DNA from: Periconia sp. R9002
Taxonomy: Eukaryota; Ascomycota; Dothideomycetes; Pleosporales; Periconiaceae
DNA length: 17,118 nucleotides
Assembly: GCA_023627715.1 (NCBI GenBank)
Contig: JAMAHW010000230.1
Coordinates: 1-17,118 of the forward strand
Direction of reading: 5' to 3'
The notes under the pieces were generated by a model that worked only from the letters and a program-made list of their open reading frames with translations, was not told the origin of the DNA and ran no database searches. The position numbers and the translations under genes are program-made. Below are positions 1 through 9,679 of the stretch, one piece after another (the first letter of the stretch is position 1; each line of letters starts with the position of its first letter).

Positions 1-760
1 ATAGTGGACTCGTCAGGCGTTTACCATGGCAGTTCACGCGTAGGCGATCTGGCGCTCCAGAATGGGATTCATCTGCGTTCGGGAGACCTTTGCAACCCAG
101 GCGGAATGGCATAGGCGTTTGGTCTGCATGCAGACGACGTTCGGAGTGCGTTCGATGCAGGATATCGCTGTGGTCAAGACTCAGATACGACGCACAGACC
201 GTTCGGTGTCGTCCGAGTCAGTGTTGGGGCTTGCAGCACGCTACGTGATGTGAAACGCTTTGCGTGTTTTGTGCAACGAGAGTTTACTTCCGCAAGCAGA
301 GGCGTGAGATGGCCATGGTCGGAGCTGAGATGTTTGAAAAAATGGAACACGTCGTCCAGCCATGCATGCGAACAAAGCACTTCGAAGACACGGCAACAAA
401 TAACCGACAGTCGTTGGCACACAGGAAGGGCAGTGATGTAATAGAAGACTATAGGAAATATATTTAATAGAAATAACGTTAGTTGTGGACCTCGGGCTAT
501 GGCATGCTATCTAATACTGACTAGGACAACATCCCGAATCCCCAAGACCTTGCATTTGGGATAAAAAAATTATTAATGTAGCTCTTCCACACATTATGCT
601 TAGGAAATATGGAGACTTTAAATTGATAAGAAGGCAACAAGAATGGGCCATATCGTATCTTATGGGAATAGTATATTGTGGCGCCTACTTGTGCCGTATG
701 TTTCCATGTAGGACTCGAAATGAGCTGACCAAGGGGTCATAACTGGCACCCCAGCCCTAG
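1..760. other. Region without a supported gene
   Basis: Only short open frames are present (about 60-80 codons) and they overlap on both strands. None shows a recognisable motif or splice-consistent extension. The right part, from about 460, is AT-richer than the flanks. No RNA gene or repeat was recognised. Confidence 0.5.
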
Positions 761-1368
761 TTACAATCCATATAGCATTTGGCGCATTAATTGTAATGCT
801 CTAGACGGTGCTAGCTCCTCATTTCTGTCGCCGTCCTGATCTGTAATCCGCACGATAGGAGAACAAGCGGCGGTTCTTCTCACATCCACTTGCACCGCGT
901 CCCTCGGTCGGGATGGCGGATACCGGCGCCAGTAGACCAAACTCTGGACTTCGTTCCACTGCTGAGCCAGATAGCTCTCGAACTCGACACTCGACTCCTC
1001 CTGCGAGAGCTGTACAAGGCTGTGAATGTCCTTTCTGATACGCTCGAGCAGTACCTGTGCATTTTCTCTTGGGTTGGTAGCCGCTATCCAGCTTCCGTCG
1101 TCTTCCAGCTGGGGGGTAACAGACAATGTCCTGCGAAGCGGTCTGTCAGCACATAGAACGATCTTGACGCACAGCTAATGCGCACATCGCAATGCCTACC
1201 TAGCCGTCGCTTTTTTCCTGCTTGGGTAAGGACATGACCAGCAATCGGACGATGGCGCTTGTAGGTGTCTTACCTCTGTTTTGCCCGAAGGCGTCTCTGA
1301 GCCTCGCGATTCTGATCTTTTCGGGCTTTCTTGCGTGCTGCCTCGCTGCGGTACTTCCTAGGTGGCAT
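761..1368 (-). CDS. Small bZIP-like protein, two exons, no conventional leucine zipper
   Basis: Exon 1 is 1368-1274, the intron is 1273-1131 (143 nt, GTAAGA...CTGAC...CAG) and exon 2 is 1130-761. This predicts 154 aa. Residues 12-31 are a basic region. The stretch K-D-Q-N-R-E-A-Q-R-R-L-R-A-K (residues 17-30) fits the classical bZIP basic-domain signature, including the N-x2-AQ-x3-R core of fungal factors that contacts DNA. The splice restores the frame exactly: exon 1 leaves AG and exon 2 begins with G. The start is the first ATG after an in-frame TAA upstream. A zipper should follow the basic region directly. Here it is followed by a Pro-containing stretch, and the best amphipathic helix lies near residues 56-73 (L60, I63, I67, L70). 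The remaining exon 2 product matches nothing I know. The likely role is nuclear DNA binding, inferred only from the basic region. It could also be a decayed or mis-spliced bZIP gene, because the intron is longer than most here and expression is unproven. Confidence 0.55.
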
Positions 1369-3446
1369 CTGGGTGGGTAAACGAGATAACCTGCTTGCAT
1401 TTTGGATAGTTGGCCAACGACCTTAATAACGGAAGCGGGCACATGCTCCATAGTGTACTGCCAGCCGCTCGTCGCGAGATGTTCTCATCATAAGCAATTC
1501 CATGCTTTACAAACCGCGAGCTTTGGACTCCTATGGCAGTCTGAGCGCGTGGCCCACAGTGAGTGATTCGTGCTGCCCGTTCGGCCGGATCTGATCTGCC
1601 CAACGACTGTATGATCTCGCTTGTTGTAAGCTGATAAGCTGAACGATGCAGTGGCACACCTTCTCGAACAATGTCAATGTATCTGAGGAGTGGAACGTCA
1701 ACCAATTCAATGGCTGTAGTACTATGCTTACGCGAGTGTAGATGCACAAGGCCGCTGATTGTGTCGTGTCACTGAATGCTGAGCAGGTGATGCCTACAAG
1801 GCACAGTATAGCTCCAAATAACCTTCTGTGTTCTCTCGACATGACGCCCTATCTATCAGTCATCTATTGCGTGCGCTTGTTCATGCCTTGCTGCGGGATA
1901 TCGAGGGTGGGTGGAACTGCCTGCTAGCCACGTTCAGACGGAACTTTCATATACTGGGTCGGTAATGTGCGAAGAAAGACATTTGTGATGCAAAATACGG
2001 AGGGCAGGTGTGAGCGTGTGCCAGCTCTTTGGGGTCTGCGTCGTGATGCTCTCGGGATCTACATTCTATCCAACATATTGGTTGAGAAATTCGTCAGTCT
2101 TAAATAGAATCAGATAATGTACACTTAAAACGTTGCTAAATCTAAGGTGGCGATCTTCTGGCATGCATATTTATAAGCTCATTGCATGACACATTCTATA
2201 GCTAGAATACGGTTGCTCTCACTCACGCCACCCTGAGCATTACACCTAGTTTGAGGAGAAACACATGTGTCGGCACATTTGTATCTTGCAAGAGATCCAA
2301 ATACTTCGGTGTGAGTTTGCGCATAGAAGCCAGTAGGCTGTATCGTGCCTTCGCTTATCATTACAGTGTCATGGCCAAGCAAGAGTAATGAAGTGGTGAC
2401 GCTAGTGAACAAAACGAGAATTGCTCAGTTAGATGGCGAGAAGGTGAACTTGATAAGGCGAAAGCATTTAATGGAGCAATCTCCTGCGAAGGATCTCTAC
2501 ACTAAAAGAAAACCCTATACCAGACAACCACGGAGGTGATCGATTAGATATGCACAGGCTAGGGTCGTCGATCACGGTCACAGCCACGCTCAATCTGCTT
2601 ACAAGAAAGTAAGAGGGTAGTCCATGGCTGACATACGTAACAAGAATTGTGCTTCCTCCTGGTACCAGCCATAGTATAGCATGATGAAGGCGTGGTGCAG
2701 GCGCTAACAAATGCACTTACGCCTTGTACTCTGCTTACCCATCATACATTAGACCACAGGGTGCATTGAAAAAGGTCAACATGCTTTGCTTGTTGCCAGC
2801 AGTCTAAAGCGGCTGTGACTGCCGGCTACCTCTGTTCCCTCGTATATCGATGGCGTAATCCTCCTTCTGCTGTAGAGCTATCGAGTGCATTGTACACTTG
2901 CACGGCTATCAAGAATCTGCATTGCCTGCAAACGTTTACCATCAGCAAGTGTGCTAAGCAGTTGGCTGCATGTCATGTATCGTGATGACACAGGAAGCGG
3001 GTCATACGCTTTCCTCTCAGTAGTAAACACATGGAAATCATAATCGCACCAAGTAGGCACGCGCACTATTTTCTGCTTTCGCCTAAGCTGCATCATAATC
3101 TCACTTGCTGTGGAGTTGATTACGCGACATAGCTGACGGCAACGAGTAGTGATAGCGGAGTCGGCTGTGCTGATCGTTTCATTGATGACTTTCCATTACC
3201 ACAAAGCGCACCTGCAGGCCAGCGGGTATAAATACGGCAGCGCTCCCGAACCGCGTCCCCCGGTTGCACGCCGCTGCAGTCCATACTACTTTTTTCGCAT
3301 GGAATTGCAGCACAGCAAGTATTGGGTCTCGCCATTTTGCTTCGGTGATTGTGCCTGCCGTTCTTTTTTGTTTGGTTGAACAGAAATGTGGAAAAGATGC
3401 TCCGGTACCGGCTGTACCGAGCGACGACGTCCTGGTGACTTCCGCT
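1369..3446. other. Region without a supported gene
   Basis: Several minus-strand frames of 70-130 codons occur here. One, starting at 1842, begins with a signal-peptide-like N-terminus (basic start, then LFGAILCLVGI). A GTAAGC donor follows at about 1731, with a CTCAG acceptor 49 nt downstream, but splicing there leads straight to a stop. A TATAAATA at 3227-3234 on the plus strand precedes no convincing gene. I see no RNA gene or repeat. Confidence 0.4.
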
Positions 3447-3945
3447 CTAGATTTGTTGGCTGCGCATTCTGCAGCGCTCTTCGACCACAGTCATGACGTT
3501 AAACATCGACGGTTTGATTGTTTTACCGATCTCGAAAATCCCGGCTAACCTTTCTTCTAGAGCAGCCGATACATGGGCGCATGGACTTCTAGAGTCCTCG
3601 ATCTGCACACACAGAGCCCCATCTATATCAGCCCTCTGTGAATAAGAACCTTGGTTAGTACTCCATCGATTTGGAACATTGTTGACCAGCCATGCAGACT
3701 TGCTTGTACGCTCCATGCAAATGTTGCTGGAGATTGTCCCGAACCTCATCACGATCGCTTAAATTATGCGCCTACAGATCTTGTTTGCCTCTTACTGGCC
3801 TGGATAACTAGACGACGATTCGTACTTACAGTACCAACACTTCGGCATGAAATATCGATTTACGAAGGTAGCCACCATGGTGTTCCACCCTTACTAAGCG
3901 CTCGCTCAGCCTTTCCTGGCTCGAAAGACGATGGAACAATATAGA
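3447..3945 (-). pseudogene. Possible decayed or unrecognised multi-exon gene
   Basis: Three adjacent minus-strand segments look coding-like but lie in different frames. About 3945-3865 encodes a stretch containing SSFEPGKAERALSKGG and ending before a GTAAAT. About 3770-3655 encodes one containing DEVRDNLQQHLHGAYKQ. Segment 3635-3447 encodes one containing ALEERLAGIFEIGKTIKPS and ends at a stop. The last segment is preceded by a good branch point (ACTAAC, 3659-3654) and a CACAG acceptor (ending 3636), so it resembles a true terminal exon. I could not find donors that join the three in one frame, and I do not recognise the family. The plus strand is also open here (3651-3944), so chance cannot be excluded. 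Confidence 0.25.
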
Positions 3946-3969
3946 TGACTACAATGGCTGGTTAATTAT

Positions 3970-5263
3970 CTAGGTGCGTTTCAAATCACTCCCCCCCCAC
4001 CCAGCTTATCTTCACAGCAGATGCTCCATCGGGAAAGCGCATGCGCCGCTGCCACCACAACGTAAACTTGACGTCCTTGGTCTTTTGGCCGCCTTCCGCG
4101 CCCGATGCCTCGGCTATGGCGAACAGTCCGTGTTGCTGCTACGGCTCTGCTAGGTTGTGGTTGTGCAGGGCATAGAGCCCGTTCTTGCTCCCGCAATCGA
4201 ACTCCTGCTAATTCGAGTTCCATAGGAACATGCTTTATTATGTGCAAGTGAAGCTTGCTATCTTCCGCTTTTACCCTTGGTCGAGAAAGTGCCGTGGTGT
4301 ACCGCATGCAACCATGGCAAGATCTAAAGATTGAAGAGCTGTGGGTTGGTCTGGGGTAAAGCTTGCTGAATGAGCTGCTCACTGTTGCGCCGACTGAACA
4401 TCAGGAAACATCAGCCGTGCCGTGCGCTGTTCATCATTTTACCGACAATTTGCAAGTCAAGCCTGTTCCTAAAGCACTCAACCACAAACCTTGCATTACC
4501 ACTGAGGCGCGTTGCAACATCCACCCTGACGCCTAGCGGTTCGTGTTTCCGCCCTAGCCTCGCTTTCGGCATTCAAATCTCATACCTTCGCATCTCTTCG
4601 GCACTGAACCTATACCACGGACCCATCACTCGCTCCCTAAGAAGTCAGGGCTCAGACAAGGCATCTAGACATATGTGACACCCCGCACAGCCAGCTCGAA
4701 CAATCAAGCGCCCCCTTCTCTGGTCTTTCACGAATTGTGTACATGCAGACACGACATTGAGTATATCTTCCACGATCACAATGTTCTGGGCTGACATTTA
4801 TCTGATAGGATATTGATCTCTAGTCGAGCGAGCGGGCTATTTTGCTTGCGGATCTCTCGGCAACGAGCCCTCGGGCGATTGCTTGCTCTGCTGTACTCGC
4901 CGATTATGTACGAGCCCAGACTGGCAACACCAGGAGGCAGCTCTCTACGCAACCTTTTCCACAGCATTACTTTCGCCGATCGACTGGAACTTCCTACTAG
5001 CTAAACCCTTTCGCAGCTCTCACGAAGCTCTCCTTCTGGACCTGTAAGTACATCCCCAGTTATCATTGTTACGGGAGTAGCGAAGGTACAACGAGTACAG
5101 GCTCAACGTACTATCAACCAACTCTTTGCGCCGTCTTATGAACGGCAATCGCTTACCAGTGCGACCACTCAGCCCTGGACGATGTGCCTGCAGCCGCAAT
5201 AAACAAAGCAACCATCCCCCATACCACCAAGCTAACATGGACGGTAGCAATATGCAAAGACAT
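3970..5263 (-). other. Region with unrecognised minus-strand coding-like fragments
   Basis: Three short pieces stand out. (1) 4138-3986 is an open frame containing KFTLWWQRRMRFPDGA; a TAG (4141-4139) precedes it, and upstream the frame reads on into sequence encoding LYALHNHNLAEP. (2) 4797-4645 is an ATG-to-stop frame of 50 aa with a C-x2-C-x2-C motif near its end (GCAGCHIC). (3) 5263-5157 starts with ATG and encodes one predicted membrane helix (about residues 8-26, rich in V, L, I, A and G) ending ...RAEWSH before a consensus GTAAGC donor (5156-5151); the nearest good acceptor (CTTACAG, ending 5042) would add only a few residues. A run of eight C lies at 3991-3998. These may be parts of one eroded gene or independent chance frames. 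No function is proposed. Confidence 0.2.
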
Positions 5264-5896
5264 ATGGTCCACTCTCCATATCGTGATACCTCTGCCATAG
5301 GGTGAGTTTGATGTAAGGGCAAGCGGATGGGCTGTTGCGGCTCAAGACTGGTAACAGTGCAGGGTTCGCGCTGGCGCATGACTTCGTTGTCCCGTTTCTG
5401 CTCTCAAGGGTTCGACTGCTTACAACTCTACAGGAAGTTTCCTTCTTGAGGCACTGTCCTTTGCATGAAAGCTTCCATAGCGCCAAAAACCATCATGACG
5501 CGTAGAGGCAGAGATTTTCTCATCGAAATAAGGCGGATGCTAAACTATCCTCAGGCAAAGCGCGGGCTGGTGTCGCTGCGCGGGAGCGTGCAGGACGCTG
5601 ATCGATCGGCCGAAGGCTAGGAAAGCCTTGACAGAGAGGATTGACCTGTGGAAGGGCGCTTGCGGTGGTGGATGCGCGATATGTGCCATCGAGGTATACC
5701 CCTCCACCCTTGTTAGGAGAGGCAAGCTGACTCGGAGGGTAGACACCGAAGCTTCTGATGCCAGTTTAGCGTCTAGCCGCGCTGCGGAAGGTCTCTTAGC
5801 CGGTAAACCTGGATAGCTGGGCTCTGAAAACCGGTCGCAGATGGAAGAAGAGCCCTCACATCACAGTCGCGCCTTAACCAACAGCATGACGTAAGC
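5264..5896. other. Spacer upstream of the LINE relic
   Basis: There is no supported gene. The last part, with an open plus-strand frame at 5628-5816, lies directly before the decayed retrotransposon ORF1 and could be its 5' untranslated leader. I see no target-site duplication to mark the element's boundary. Confidence 0.35.
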
Positions 5897-7163
5897 ATGC
5901 AACATCAATGTAAGCGAACCCAGATCGTCACAACGGAGATTCTACGAACCCCGAGAAAGACGAGAGCGCGACCCACGACACACGAAGAACGAGACAATGC
6001 GCGACAACATAATGGAGAGGCGCCGACCGAGACTCCTGTTATCGATTCTACGCGTCGTACCTGCCACATTCAGAGAGCACGAATGAGATGGAGGCAAATG
6101 ATACCGGAGGGGCAAGACAGGTTCCAGCACGGCGGGAAGCTAAATGCAGAAGACGAAACGAAAGGAAACAGCCGTCTCGAATTGGTCAATGATACACAAA
6201 AGGGCTTGGTGGATAAGACTGGGAGGTAGGGGAACAAGCGCGCAGCCGAAGAGAGGGCCGGACGAGTAGAAAAGAAGTTGGAGGACATACTTGAAAGAAT
6301 AATTCTAAGTGTTATACTGTGTGGTCTGTTCGGAGAGGGTCGCCGCAATAGGAGCGTCTCGACCTTCGGACATGGCCTTGCCATCGCCGAAGGAGACAGG
6401 GGGTGAATCTTGAGCTTTCGCGCCTAGCGGACAAGCTCGACATTTGCAACACGGCCGAGGTTGAAGCGTGAGCTCAGAACGCATTGCTTGCACACGGACA
6501 CACAAGAAACATCGCTGTCTAGTGTACAGCACGGTTGGCAAGGGATCGTCGACGAATTAGAACCGTCATAGGAAGTGAAAAGGAGGCAAAAACCGCCCAC
6601 GATAATCGCGAATGGTTTGAAAAGCACTTCCAGGGTGGCCGATTGCAGAGGGAACAATGACACCTTGTCGAAGTCGACTATACGGACATACTTAGGATCA
6701 CCGGTGAGACGCGAGTTGCGCGGGGCCAGAGGCCCAGAAGACGATTGAGGAGAAAGAAGGAGTAGCAATGACCAAAATGCACTGCCTGGGTAAACAGAGC
6801 CGGGATAAACCGCACGATTCATATTCATCTACCTGACCGAGGAAGAAGACGCCAATAAGCTACTCAGCCGGAGGATGCTGGAGGTAGGAGACGAGGTGGC
6901 CTATCTCCAGCGATTCGAACAGCGTCAGAATCCAACGCGCTACTTCAAGTGCCTTGAATATAGTGGCCAACCGGCGAAACTCTGCGCCAATGACATAAGA
7001 AGGAGAGGCTGCGCCGAATAGGGCTACGAGAACAGACATGCACTATCGCACACCACAAGATGGGCTGCGTGCTTTCAGGCTCATCAGACCACCGATCCGG
7101 AATATCCCGTCTACCATGAGAAGCGCAGGGTGTTAGCGCAGAACAAGCAAAGATCTTCAAATG
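5897..7163 (+). pseudogene. LINE ORF1 (gag-like) remnant
   Basis: ORF1 proteins of these elements bind the element RNA in the cytoplasmic RNP. The N-terminal part (5897-6226) is a charged, low-hydrophobicity stretch. A coiled-coil-like piece follows near 6250 (EERAGRVEKKLEDILERI). The central gag region is readable in pieces in shifting frames: EKEAKTAHDNREWFEKHFQGG at about 6570-6630, and YLTEEEDANKLLSRR then VAYLQRFEQRQNPTR at about 6832-6940. The zinc-knuckle region at 6941-7060 is damaged. The usual first Cys is Tyr (TAC, 6941-6943), a TAG interrupts the second knuckle (7019-7021), and the expected His is Tyr (TAC, 7025-7027). The tail PEYPVYHEKRR near 7096-7128 is still clear. It cannot encode a working protein. 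Confidence 0.75.
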
Positions 7164-9060
7164 CTACAAGCTATTCTAGGGAAGCTTTGCACACAGGCTG
7201 GACGGCGACGCACCCGTCAGAAGAACAGGCCGGGGCCGTACCTTTTCGATTCATGATCTGAGCGGGCTACAAACGAAGCATATGCCATTGGACATTGCAG
7301 GAATTACCTACGAAACCGACGAACAGACCCTGCTCATCGCATGTGTTCACACCTCTCAAGCAGAGGTGGTGCGGCATAGACTTGGACTGACAAGTAGCCT
7401 CTACTTATTCACGAAAGCTATCGCCAGCGTCTGAGCCAGACGAAGAGACAAAACAATGGAGTTCACCATCGCTGGCAACTTCAGCCGTCACGACTAGGTG
7501 TAGTGTGGTGAAGCGTCCGAGACAACCGAGGAGCCGAGCGTGTAGTTAACTTTGCCCGGCAGTTTAATTTGGAGCGCCTTCTTCCACGAGACATTGTCAC
7601 ATTTCATGGAGGTGAACCTACACTCGATCTTATGCTAGGTACGCCAGGGTTGCACGATAGGCTGGTGGGATGCCATATCCAGCTACTGGAACACGGAGCG
7701 GATCGCCGATCCACAGAAGCGGTCTTTGCATTTGCTCAGCGAACACGAACTAGCCTTCATCGTGACACCCGAGGGCGCGACTGGGTGGAAGATGCCGAAA
7801 TGGAATCTCTTACTTTAGGCAAGGTAGAAAGGCCGATATCCCAAACGCAACCACATAAGGCCTCGATTACCGATTGTCTTCTGTTTATGGATCCCCCGAC
7901 GGAGGAAAAGTCTGCAGAGCCATCTTTGCCGCGAACCTGTTCCAAGCACCCAGAAACGGCAGGATGCCGGCTGTAGTGTGGTAGGAGCTCTGGGAAATGC
8001 TGAAGAGGCACATAGTTGCACTGTACAGCTATCGCTCGAGACTAGCATGCCGCCGCAGCAACGGAAGACTGCGACGATTATTCCTCCCAAAGAAGTATGG
8101 ACGAGAGATTAGAGAGAAGCCCATATCTACAGGTCCATATCACTACTGGCGACATTGGGCAAAGGCCCGAAGGCTGTTATCGCGGAAAGACTGACCTATC
8201 TAGCGGAGGAATACTACCTACCACCTGAAAGTAACTTCGGAGCTTGGAAAGGTGGATCGACGACGCAAGCGCGCACTCTCATCCAAGAACGCACTTTCCC
8301 GGCCTGGAGAGACAAGAAACTACTCAGCTTAATTAGCTTCGACTTCCGCGGAGCGTTAACGGAGTAGACGTCGAGGTGCTTGGTTAAAGACTGGAAAGGC
8401 GAGGGATACCGCGCACGCTCGTCAAATGGATCCGTGACTTCTGCACAGAGAAGAGAGCCTCAGCCACAGTCAATGAGAAAACAACTCTGCTTACAGAGTA
8501 GCCACAGGCTGGGCTGCCCAGTGCTCAACCATCTCACCAATCGCCGACCTCGTCCCGCCAGAACAGAACCGCGGACGAGGGGGTAATGGCTCTCGTTGGT
8601 GACTCTATAGCGTGGGATGTGGGTGACTCTGCAGAAGTCTGCACGGCCAAACTGCAAACAACAATCGGAGAGAGAGCGGGAAAATGGGCCCATGCAGTTG
8701 GAGCATCTTCCGGAGAAAGCAGAACAGCCTTTGTACACCTCACACGGAACAACAAGCTCTCGAGCTTCCCTCTGATAATAAAAGGGGAAGTCGTGCCCAA
8801 ACGCGAAGTCAAGCTCCTAGTGGTGATTTTCGATCAGCAGCTACGCTACAAATAACACGTAGTTCGAGCTAGAACGAGCGCTGAAGGCAGCACCCGCACT
8901 AAAACGCATGAAGGCACTGAACCCGCAGAGAGCACGGATCCTCTTCACGTCAAAGGTCACTCCGGCGATCGACCATGCCTCGCCGGTATCATCTCCAAAG
9001 ATACGACGAAGATACTCGATCAAGCTCAACGACTTAGGGCTCAAGCGACCGTAGGGAAGC
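7164..9060 (+). pseudogene. LINE ORF2 (endonuclease/reverse transcriptase) remnant
   Basis: The endonuclease C-terminal half is visible as TIAGNFSRHD (about 7465-7494, where the usual D of AGDFN is N) followed by TAG codons at 7495 and 7501. EPTLDLMLGTPGLHDRLV follows at about 7614-7667. The RT fingers and palm read AVIAERLTYLAEEY and ESNFGAWKGGSTTQA (about 8167-8272). The first catalytic Asp is kept in SFDFRGA (GAC at 8341). The RTLVKWIRDFCTE-like and PQAGLP motifs follow in another frame (8410-8520). The FVDD catalytic box has become LVGD (GGT GAC, 8598-8603), losing one metal-binding Asp. Downstream pieces EVVPKREVKLL and FDQQLRYK (to 8853) and TPAIDHASPV (about 8959-8988) belong to the thumb region. 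No RNase H domain remains. The gene is inactive. Confidence 0.85.
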
Positions 9061-9679
9061 ATTGGAAGAACAACCTAACACAGCTCTATTAAATTCGCCT
9101 CAACTAAATTAGATCTAGGCTGGTAGTATAAGTACATAAAGCTCTCACACACAACGACTTAAAAAAATTAGTCTTATTGTTGCTATCTGAGACTGATTCA
9201 TGCACCAGGGCAGCGCATAACTAATTGATAAGATGTGTCATCGCTCGCAAGGCGGCACCACAGCGCAAACCGCGGCTGAGACCCATCCCCATTCCGGCCT
9301 CTTCCCCTACGCGAGTGGGCGATCGCCCCTCTCAAGTACTTCTTTGCGAAATCGACGGTCGCATAATGCCCCACTGAATCTTGACTGCAGCAGGCATGTC
9401 TTCTTGTTGCTTGTTCCCATTCCCATCGGCCATTGTCGTCCGTCTTCTTTTGTGCGAGACACATAAGATTTGCGCACTCGTTCCTCTCAACGTCTGGGTC
9501 GCATCTTATGCTTCAATTGCTCAAACCGCCCCCCGCAGCCACCGATAACAAGCTTCTCACCCCGCAAACTGCCACAAACGAACCTCTACCATTTCCGTCT
9601 ACTTAGAGTGAGCGGAAGCCACAGTAGCCTTCCCTGGTACATCACTCGTCAATTCCTGTGCCCTATCTTCCTTCGAGGC
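9061..9679. other. Spacer and probable upstream region of the phytochrome relic
   Basis: There is no supported gene. The first 110 bases are AT-rich and may still be LINE 3' sequence. From about 9280 to 9670 the plus strand is pyrimidine-rich, typical of fungal promoters and 5' leaders. The frame of the downstream gene is open from 9470, but its first ATG is at 9680. A GATA-type element (TGATAAGAT) lies at about 9226-9234. Confidence 0.4.
9226..9234 (+). promoter_or_regulatory. GATA-like site
   Basis: The sequence TGATAAGAT lies about 450 bases upstream of the phytochrome ATG. Fungal GATA factors, including the White Collar complex, bind GATA motifs, so a light or nitrogen response is conceivable. 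A single short motif is weak evidence and may be chance. Confidence 0.15.

Larger units (their letters stand above)
5897..9060 (+). mobile_element. Decayed non-LTR (LINE) retrotransposon, Tad-like
   Basis: ORF1 (gag-like) and ORF2 (endonuclease/reverse transcriptase) remnants follow each other in the same orientation, the usual order of fungal Tad-type LINEs. The copy is riddled with stops and frameshifts. It lacks the N-terminal half of the endonuclease and ends inside the post-RT region, so the RNase H end is missing. No poly(A) tail or target-site duplication was found, and both boundaries are approximate. The left edge is the first ATG of the gag-like frame. The right edge is where recognisable RT-downstream similarity stops. 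The clade is assigned from motif memory, not from a database search. Confidence 0.8.

Noticed and set aside
1531..1842. Minus-strand frame with a signal-peptide-like start, possibly a small secreted effector
   Set aside because: The only good intron (donor about 1731, 49 nt) leads to an immediate stop, and the unspliced frame has no cysteine pattern or family resemblance. A hydrophobic start alone is not enough.
3227..3234. TATAAATA as a promoter for a plus-strand gene
   Set aside because: It is a textbook TATA box by sequence. The next ATG (3299) gives only 26 codons, and the longer frame lacks an ATG, so no gene supports it.
3981..4382. Minus-strand open frame of 133 codons
   Set aside because: It is one of the longer frames in the left part, but it starts and ends in low-complexity Arg/Gly-rich sequence over a C8 run. 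An alternative frame across the same bases looks more protein-like. No motif was recognised.
6070..6384. Minus-strand Ser/Pro/Leu-rich open frame of 104 codons
   Set aside because: It is antisense to the gag-like ORF1 of the LINE relic, and its composition is the complement of that charged region.
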